DNA from: Candidatus Hydrothermota bacterium
GTDB taxonomy: Bacteria > Hydrothermota > Hydrothermia > B15-G9
Reading direction: 5' to 3'
Length of the DNA: 6,374 nucleotides
Assembly (NCBI GenBank): GCA_003645975.1
Contig: QNDP01000085.1
Span: forward strand, 1 to 6,374
This document shows positions 1 through 4,628 of the stretch, in pieces. Position 1 is the stretch's first letter. Each line of letters opens with the position of its first letter. The notes beneath the pieces were generated by a model that saw nothing but the letters and a program-made list of their open reading frames with translations, ran no database searches and was not told the origin of the DNA. The translations under genes were made by a program, and so were the position numbers.

Positions 1-1851
1 ACACTCGGAGCACAGGACATCGGAGGACACTGGAGTTTCAGTCAGCCGATAACTGTCAGATTTCCAACACTCGAGGAGCTATACGAGCGGACGGCGGAGA
101 CCGCCCAGTCGGGTCAGCGCGATGTCGAACACATCTCGGCCAGACTCGATGAGCTCTCGAAAAAGATGAAAGAGATGCAGGAGATGTTAAGGGCTAACAG
201 AGAGTTGTCTTGGGAGGAGCGACAAAAAGCTCAACAGATACTCGAACAGGCTCAGGCTATGCTCGATGAGCTGAACCAAAAGATCGAAAACATCCAAAAT
301 GCACTTCAAAAAATTCAGGAACTCTCGTTGGATCCAGAGCTTTCTCAGAAGATTCAAGAGTTAAGTGAACTTTTTGAACAAATAATCCCTGACTCGCTCA
401 AAAAACGACTTGAGGAGCTGTCAAAGGCACTCGAAACACAACGGTTGGACGAGATCGACCAACTGCTTTCGCAATTGCAAGTTGACCAAGAACTTCTCAA
501 GCAGCAGTTGGATCAGCTCCATTCGATACTTAAACAGTTTGAGGAGGAGATGAAACTGAAGGAGTTTGCCGAGCGGCTGGAGGACTTGGCAGCACAGCAA
601 GACCTTTTGACTCAAGACCTTCTGAAAGCCGACAAGTCGCAATTCCCTGAGTTGTCATCAGAACAGCAACAGCTTTGGCAGCAGATGGATTCGCTGCTCA
701 AAGAGATGCAGAATTTTGCTTTGGATTCCACTGTATCTCGGGAGATCAGGGACACCCTGTCCGAACTGGCACAAACAGACGGCCAGAATGTCTTAAATCA
801 GATGCAGATGGCTCAGGCCCAGATAGCTCAAGGAAACAAAAAATCGGCTATGCGTTCGCAAAAGAAGGCAAAAGAGCAACTTTTGCAGCTTGCCGAAAGA
901 CTTAAGGACTTCCGTCAGGCGCTCGTCGATTCACGCAAAAGTCAACTCCTTCGTGAAATCCAAGCTCTTCAGTTAGAAGCACTTACACTTTCAGAACTTC
1001 AGGAAAACATCCTGCGCGACGCCCGTGTTGTAGAGTTCAGCCCGGCTCAACTGGCAAATCGACAGATGGGAATCCAAAGGGCACTCTCGAGATTGACCCA
1101 AAATCTGGTCTCTTTGGGCAAAAACTCGTTCTTTATATCTCCAAAGCTCATTGGAACATTCGCAAAGGCGTCAAACATGGCCTCACCTGCAGCCGGTTTC
1201 TTTGAGAGAAATCGGATAGGTCAAGGAACCTTAATGGCTGAGAGCACTCTCAAGTATATAAATCTCGGAATTTACGAGCTTATGGAGACACAACAGCAAA
1301 TCGAAAATGCTCAGTCGTCCACAGGGATGCAGCAACTTATGAGTCAGCTCAATCAAATGATGCAGCAACAAAACCAGATAACTATGGGCACACAAACGCT
1401 TCTCCCCTTGCCGTCTCCGATTCCCAGTGCGTTGATGCAACAACTTCAACAACTTGCGGAAGCTCAGGCGCAGCTTGCCAGCCAACTTCAGGAGTTAAGC
1501 TCTCAGATCGGCGAACGAATGCTTTCCGAAGCACTTCAGGAGGCAGCGCGTGAAGCTGAGGACATCGCAAAGCAACTTCGACAAGGGCAGGTTGATCGAG
1601 AACTCGTTGAACGGCAAAAAGATATAACTGAAAAACTCTTGGATGCTCAAAGGGCTTTGAAAAAACGGGAATTCGTGCAGAAAAGAAAGGCCGAGACAGG
1701 CCATGAAGTGCCGACAGAATCGCCCGCCCCTATCAGAGAACTTGCAGAGCGCGAGAGGCTTAAGAATGCATTGCTCAATGTCCGTCGCTACCCGCAAGCC
1801 TATCGAAAATTTATCGAGGCCTATTACAAGACATTGCTTGAGGGCAAGTAA
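1..1851 (+). CDS. Long coiled-coil protein, DUF4175-like (5' end outside window)
   Basis: The frame is open from the first base to the TAA at 1849-1851, giving 616 visible residues. The first ATG (166) lies inside the reading frame, and the upstream codons look like the same protein (a stretch ITVRFPTLEELYERT at about residues 17-31), so the true start is upstream. Almost the whole visible part is predicted helix and coiled coil, extremely rich in Gln, Leu, Glu and Lys, with many heptad-like repeats. A less repetitive section with Phe, Pro and Gly lies at about residues 370-405. It ends in a basic/aromatic tail (RRYPQAYRKFIEAYYKTL) that looks like a conserved C-terminal motif. From memory, this arrangement matches DUF4175-type proteins, which carry N-terminal membrane segments and often sit near MoxR-type AAA ATPase and DUF58/von Willebrand genes. 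No membrane segment is visible here because the N-terminus is missing. The function is unknown; a cell-envelope or scaffolding role is only inferred. Any low-complexity coiled-coil protein could look similar. Confidence 0.85.
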   Translation, partial: TLGAQDIGGHWSFSQPITVRFPTLEELYERTAETAQSGQRDVEHISARLDELSKKMKEMQEMLRANRELSWEERQKAQQILEQAQAMLDELNQKIENIQNALQKIQELSLDPELSQKIQELSELFEQIIPDSLKKRLEELSKALETQRLDEIDQLLSQLQVDQELLKQQLDQLHSILKQFEEEMKLKEFAERLEDLAAQQDLLTQDLLKADKSQFPELSSEQQQLWQQMDSLLKEMQNFALDSTVSREIRDTLSELAQTDGQNVLNQMQMAQAQIAQGNKKSAMRSQKKAKEQLLQLAERLKDFRQALVDSRKSQLLREIQALQLEALTLSELQENILRDARVVEFSPAQLANRQMGIQRALSRLTQNLVSLGKNSFFISPKLIGTFAKASNMASPAAGFFERNRIGQGTLMAESTLKYINLGIYELMETQQQIENAQSSTGMQQLMSQLNQMMQQQNQITMGTQTLLPLPSPIPSALMQQLQQLAEAQAQLASQLQELSSQIGERMLSEALQEAAREAEDIAKQLRQGQVDRELVERQKDITEKLLDAQRALKKREFVQKRKAETGHEVPTESPAPIRELAERERLKNALLNVRRYPQAYRKFIEAYYKTLLEGK

Positions 1852-1874
1852 CACCTCGATCCCTCGCTATCCCC

Positions 1875-1903
1875 TTGAACTTCATGGCTTCATTGGGTAA
1901 GTT
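1875..1903 (+). promoter_or_regulatory. Weak candidate promoter for rnpB
   Basis: TTGAAC at 1875-1880 is followed after 17 bases by TAAGTT at 1898-1903. The -35 matches the consensus at five of six positions and the -10 at only three of six. It would start transcription near 1910, about 15 bases before the first helix of the RNase P RNA. The 73-base gap after the coiled-coil gene shows no clear terminator. A second TTGACA at 1916-1921 has no usable -10 at the right distance, because it would fall inside the RNA. Confidence is low, and read-through from the upstream gene is equally possible. Confidence 0.25.
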
Positions 1904-1924
1904 ATGGCCTGCTCTTTGACAAAT

Positions 1925-2358
1925 GAGGCCGGGATGGTGTCCGGGCGGTCGCGGAGGCTTTTACGGCCTCCGAGGAAAGTCCGAGCTCCAGAGGGCAGGG
2001 CGCTGGGTAACACCCAGGGGCGTCGAGGGAGACCTCGGCGCTACGGATAGGGCCACAGAAACGAGACCGCCGATGGCCTCAAGGTCGGCTCAAGACCTTG
2101 GGGATCAGGCAAGGGTGAAACGGTGGGGTAAGAGCCCACCAGGCGGGATGGCGACATCCCGTGCTGGCAACCCCCGCCCGGAGCAAGGCCAAACAGGAGG
2201 GAAGAGGCCACTCGGCCTCGGGGTGTGGCCCGCACCCCTTGACCTCCGGGTAGGCCGCTTGAGCGGTGGGGAAACTCACCGCCCAGATAGATGACCGCCG
2301 CCCACAGGCTCAAACCTGTGGGAACAGAACTCGGCTTATAGGACACTGTCCCGGCCTC
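1925..2358 (+). ncRNA. rnpB: RNase P RNA, bacterial type A
   Basis: This is the catalytic RNA of RNase P, which removes 5' leaders from pre-tRNAs. Conserved blocks are GAGGAAAGTCCGAGCTCC (1972-1989), GGAGCAAGGCCAAACAGG (2180-2197), AGATAGATGACCGCC (2285-2299) and ACAGAACTCGGCTTATAG (2324-2341). Helices by eye: P1 1925-1942/2341-2358 (18 pairs, two of them G-U); P2 1944-1950/2293-2299; P3 1952-1958/1966-1972; P4 1981-1985/2330-2334; P5 1985-1989/2180-2184; P8 2003-2007/2013-2017; P9 2021-2028/2033-2040; P12 2077-2086/2094-2103; P13 2122-2127/2135-2140; P14 2144-2150/2155-2161; P16 about 2196-2200/2243-2247; P17 2220-2225/2233-2238; P18 2263-2270/2275-2282; P19 2301-2308/2315-2322. The P6 pseudoknot pairs GGGC 1993-1996 with GCCC 2228-2231 in loop 17. 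The GGT that binds the tRNA CCA end lies at 2249-2251. P6, P13, P14, P16 and P17 make it type A. The 434-base length is slightly above E. coli's 377. The mature ends are set from P1, and no T-tract terminator follows. Confidence 0.97.
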
Positions 2359-2399
2359 GCCTTTTACATCCATCGCCAATCCATCAAAATTTCAACATC

Positions 2400-3689
2400 A
2401 TGAAAGTTCTGCTCGTGAATCCGCCCATCTACGATTTCGCCGCTCATGACTTCTGGATGAAGCCCTATGGACTTTTGAATGTCGCTGGAATGCTCAAGGC
2501 ACACGGCGTCAAAGTCTTTTTCTTTGACTTCATGGACAGAAATTTTCCAAAAATCCCGAAGTTCAAAAGCGATAGGTTCGGTCGTGGCAAATTTTACTAT
2601 GAAGTTGTTGAAAAACCTGAACCTTTGAGATTCGTGCCTCGAAGGTTTAAACGATATGGAATCCCTTTGAAATTTTTTGAAGATTTTTTGAAATCGATCG
2701 AACCACCCGATGCCGTGCTCATATCGACCGGGATGACTTACTGGTATCTCGGTGTCATCGAAGTCGCCCAAACTGTGCGAAAGGCGTTCTCGGATGTCAA
2801 AATTGGGCTTGGTGGTATCTATTCGACCCTGCTTCCTCATCATGCCCAAAAGGTGATAAATCCGGATTTCATAGCCGACACAAGTATTGAACAGGCAAGG
2901 CTTTTCGAGTTTCTCGGCATCGATCGGAAGGAGATCGAATTTTTGCCCGCTTGGGAACTTTATCCAAAACTTGAATACGGGGTGATCAAATTGACGGATG
3001 GCTGTCCGTATCGTTGCACTTACTGCGCTTCATGGAAGTTCGCTCCGCACTTCACTGTGAGATCGATAGCCCATGCGCTCAGAGAACTCGAGAAGCTCAG
3101 CAGATTGGGCATCAAGGACATCGCTTTTTATGACGATGCGCTCCTTTTACGGCCCCAAGACGGCATTTTAAGATTTCTTGAACATATCGAGCCCAACAAA
3201 TTTCGATTCCACACACCAAACGCACTCCATGCGCGGTTTATCACACCAGAGATCGCAAAGGCTATGAAGGACAAAGGATTTGAAACGATCTATCTGGGCT
3301 ACGAATCGGTGAACCCGGAGCGGCAGAGGCTGACGGGTGGTAAAGTTACATCCGACGAGTTCTGGAACGCAGTCGAAAATTTGCTCGTTGCGGGCTTTAG
3401 AAAGACCCAAATAACGGCTTATTTGCTCATGGGCTTGCCTGATCAACCTTTGGATGAGGTCGAGCAGGGCATCCGAGAAGTCACATCGGCAGGGATAAAA
3501 GTCATGCTTTCGGAATTCTCGCCGATTCCGGGCACTCCAGATGGCGAAAAAGCCCGTCGCTGGATCGATTTGGACGAGCCGCTCCTTCAAAACAACATCG
3601 TTTTTCCGATAGTGCGCTACGGCTACGACGAAGTTTCTCGAATAAAAGCACTTAAGAACAAGTTGAATCAAGGTATAGCCAAAACCTGA
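2400..3689 (+). CDS. B12-binding-domain radical SAM protein, substrate unknown
   Basis: The protein has 429 residues. The N-terminal third resembles a cobalamin-binding Rossmann domain, with MKVLLVNPP at residues 1-9, a strand ending in STGMTYWYLG (109-118) and VKIGLGGIYSTLLP (133-146). The radical SAM core begins at the cluster motif CPYRCTYC, with Cys202, Cys206 and Cys209 (CxxxCxxC) binding a [4Fe-4S] cluster and S-adenosylmethionine. Later core landmarks are FYDDALL (243-249), YLGYESV (298-304) and YLLMGLPDQP (341-350). The usual cobalamin lower-ligand motif DxHxxG is not intact: the matching place reads DFMDRN (43-48), with Met where His is expected. The ATG at 2400 is chosen because the conserved strand follows it at once, and the next Met (residue 20) would remove that strand. 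There is no Shine-Dalgarno sequence upstream. The gene starts 41 bases after rnpB. Such proteins act as methylases, cyclases or tRNA and lipid modifiers; the substrate cannot be told here. Confidence 0.92.
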   Translation: MKVLLVNPPIYDFAAHDFWMKPYGLLNVAGMLKAHGVKVFFFDFMDRNFPKIPKFKSDRFGRGKFYYEVVEKPEPLRFVPRRFKRYGIPLKFFEDFLKSIEPPDAVLISTGMTYWYLGVIEVAQTVRKAFSDVKIGLGGIYSTLLPHHAQKVINPDFIADTSIEQARLFEFLGIDRKEIEFLPAWELYPKLEYGVIKLTDGCPYRCTYCASWKFAPHFTVRSIAHALRELEKLSRLGIKDIAFYDDALLLRPQDGILRFLEHIEPNKFRFHTPNALHARFITPEIAKAMKDKGFETIYLGYESVNPERQRLTGGKVTSDEFWNAVENLLVAGFRKTQITAYLLMGLPDQPLDEVEQGIREVTSAGIKVMLSEFSPIPGTPDGEKARRWIDLDEPLLQNNIVFPIVRYGYDEVSRIKALKNKLNQGIAKT

Positions 3690-3855
3690 AACAGGTCGAA
3701 ACGCACAAGGGACACAAGTTACTCTGGCAACAGAATATCTCCATTTTTCCGTTTTGGGATTATTCCCCGATTCAAAAGATTTATGTGTGCATTTCACTAA
3801 ATGTAAACTCAAAGTAACACCGTGAATTCTAATAACTTACATCCCCACAATTTTC

Positions 3856-3884
3856 TTGACATTTAATTAGTCAAATTTTAACAT
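3856..3884 (+). promoter_or_regulatory. Candidate sigma70-type promoter of the cooFS operon
   Basis: A perfect -35 box TTGACA (3856-3861) is followed after exactly 17 bases by TAACAT (3879-3884), which matches the -10 consensus at four of six positions. The surrounding DNA is strongly AT-rich, unlike the genes on either side. A start near 3891 would leave a leader of about 50 bases before the cooF ATG. The 166 bases upstream (3690-3855) hold no gene I can support and no convincing terminator. This is inferred from consensus matching only. Confidence 0.55.
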
Positions 3885-3890
3885 ATTGAC
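3856..3890 (+). repeat. TTGAC/GTCAA half-sites over the cooFS promoter
   Basis: Three copies of a five-base half-site alternate in orientation: TTGAC at 3856-3860, GTCAA at 3870-3874 and TTGAC at 3886-3890, separated by 9 and 11 bases. They cover the -35 box, the spacer and the expected transcription start, which is where a repressor or activator would bind. The spacings do not fit FNR (TTGAT-N4-ATCAA) or the CooA pattern of half-sites six bases apart. Five-base repeats in AT-rich DNA can arise by chance, so an operator role is speculative. Confidence 0.3.
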
Positions 3891-3926
3891 CTTTGCATAT
3901 CTGTAAATTTGGAACTATCTTTCAAA

Positions 3927-3934
3927 AAGGAGGT
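3927..3934 (+). promoter_or_regulatory. Strong ribosome binding site that sets the cooF start
   Basis: AAGGAGGT lies eight bases before the ATG at 3942, near-ideal spacing, and complements the 3' end of 16S rRNA. It decides between that ATG and an in-frame TTG at 3909. The TTG would place the ribosome binding site inside the coding sequence and add eleven residues with no family resemblance. Confidence 0.88.
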
Positions 3935-3941
3935 AAGTTCA

Positions 3942-4607
3942 ATGGCTCCAACAAAAAGCCCTTATGAAAAAGGCCCACCTTTGGTCGGCAACAATAAACT
4001 CGCCATTTACATCGACCCCGAAAAATGCATGGGTTGCCGCTCCTGTGAAATAGCCTGTGCCGTTGCACATTCCACCAGCAAGAACCTTTTCGGTGCCATT
4101 TTTGAGAAGCCCTTGCCGAAACCCCGCATCAAGGTCATTGTTGCCAATTTCTTCAATGTTCCTATGAGATGCCAGCATTGTGAGGATGCCCCTTGCATGA
4201 ATGTCTGCCCGACGGGCGCTATCACCCGCACACCTGAAGGCTTTGTCGTGCTCAACGCCAACAAGTGCATAGGCTGTCTTATGTGTGTGATGGCCTGTCC
4301 ATTTGGTCATCCAAAATATGAACCTGCGTATAAAACTGTCCTGAAGTGTGATTTCTGCATTGATAGGATTCGCGAAGGCAAAGAACCTGCTTGCGTCGAA
4401 GCCTGTCCAGTCGATGCACTTCAATTTGGCACACTTGAAGAAATCCTCGAAAAGGTCAGAAAGGCAAGTGCAGAATCCTTCGTCACAAGCATGAAAGTCC
4501 CCGGCATCGTCTATACCAAACCCGTTGGAAAGGAACAAAAAGAAACCGAGGAAAAACCCAAACCAATGGACCTCTATTCACTTTATTCGGAGGTCAAATG
4601 GTATTGA
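3942..4607 (+). CDS. cooF: CooF, four-cluster iron-sulfur electron carrier of CO dehydrogenase
   Basis: This 221-residue ferredoxin-like protein carries electrons from CO dehydrogenase to a partner such as an energy-converting hydrogenase. Sixteen cysteines form four [4Fe-4S] motifs in the order of the HycB/DmsB/CooF family: Cys29-32-35-39, Cys77-80-85-89 (after RCQHC, in APCMNVCPTGAI), Cys109-112-115-119, and Cys136-139-151-155. As usual in this fold, clusters are probably built from crossed pairs of motifs. There is no signal peptide or membrane segment, so it is cytoplasmic. The ATG is fixed by the ribosome binding site at 3927. After the last cluster domain comes a tail of about 60 residues with a charged Lys/Glu-rich linker (196-208) and an aromatic end (MDLYSLYSEVKWY). 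cooS begins 21 bases downstream, so the two are almost certainly cotranscribed, and this neighbour is the main reason for the name CooF over a generic HycB-like subunit. Confidence 0.92.
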   Translation: MAPTKSPYEKGPPLVGNNKLAIYIDPEKCMGCRSCEIACAVAHSTSKNLFGAIFEKPLPKPRIKVIVANFFNVPMRCQHCEDAPCMNVCPTGAITRTPEGFVVLNANKCIGCLMCVMACPFGHPKYEPAYKTVLKCDFCIDRIREGKEPACVEACPVDALQFGTLEEILEKVRKASAESFVTSMKVPGIVYTKPVGKEQKETEEKPKPMDLYSLYSEVKWY

Positions 4608-4612
4608 ACTTC

Positions 4613-4619
4613 AAGGAGG
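4613..4619 (+). promoter_or_regulatory. Ribosome binding site of cooS
   Basis: AAGGAGG lies nine bases before the ATG at 4629, inside the 21-base cooF-cooS gap. It supports that start and shows that cooS has its own strong translation signal rather than depending on coupling. Confidence 0.85.
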
Positions 4620-4628
4620 CAGTAAGCC

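Noticed and set aside
1923..2379. Open reading frames on both strands across the RNase P RNA gene
   Set aside because: They exist because GC-rich RNA sequence has few stops. Their translations are Gly/Pro/Arg-rich and without domains, and the conserved RNase P structure explains the whole region.
3684..3696. ACCTG-AAA-CAGGT hairpin over the stop codon of the radical SAM gene as a terminator
   Set aside because: The stem is only five pairs and no T-run follows, so it does not look like a Rho-independent terminator.
3755..3768. GGGATTATTCCC small palindrome in the intergenic region
   Set aside because: A four-pair stem in AT-rich DNA is expected by chance, and no known site matches.
3168..3812. 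214-codon open frame on the minus strand
   Set aside because: It mostly overlaps the radical SAM gene in antisense and gives no recognisable protein. The clear core motifs are on the plus strand.
3856..3874. CooA or FNR binding site at the cooFS promoter
   Set aside because: The half-site orientation and the nine-base gap do not match the six-base spacing of CooA sites or the four-base spacing of FNR sites.
3909..3941. TTG start giving an eleven-residue longer CooF
   Set aside because: It would put the strong AAGGAGGT ribosome binding site inside the gene, and there is no such site before the TTG.
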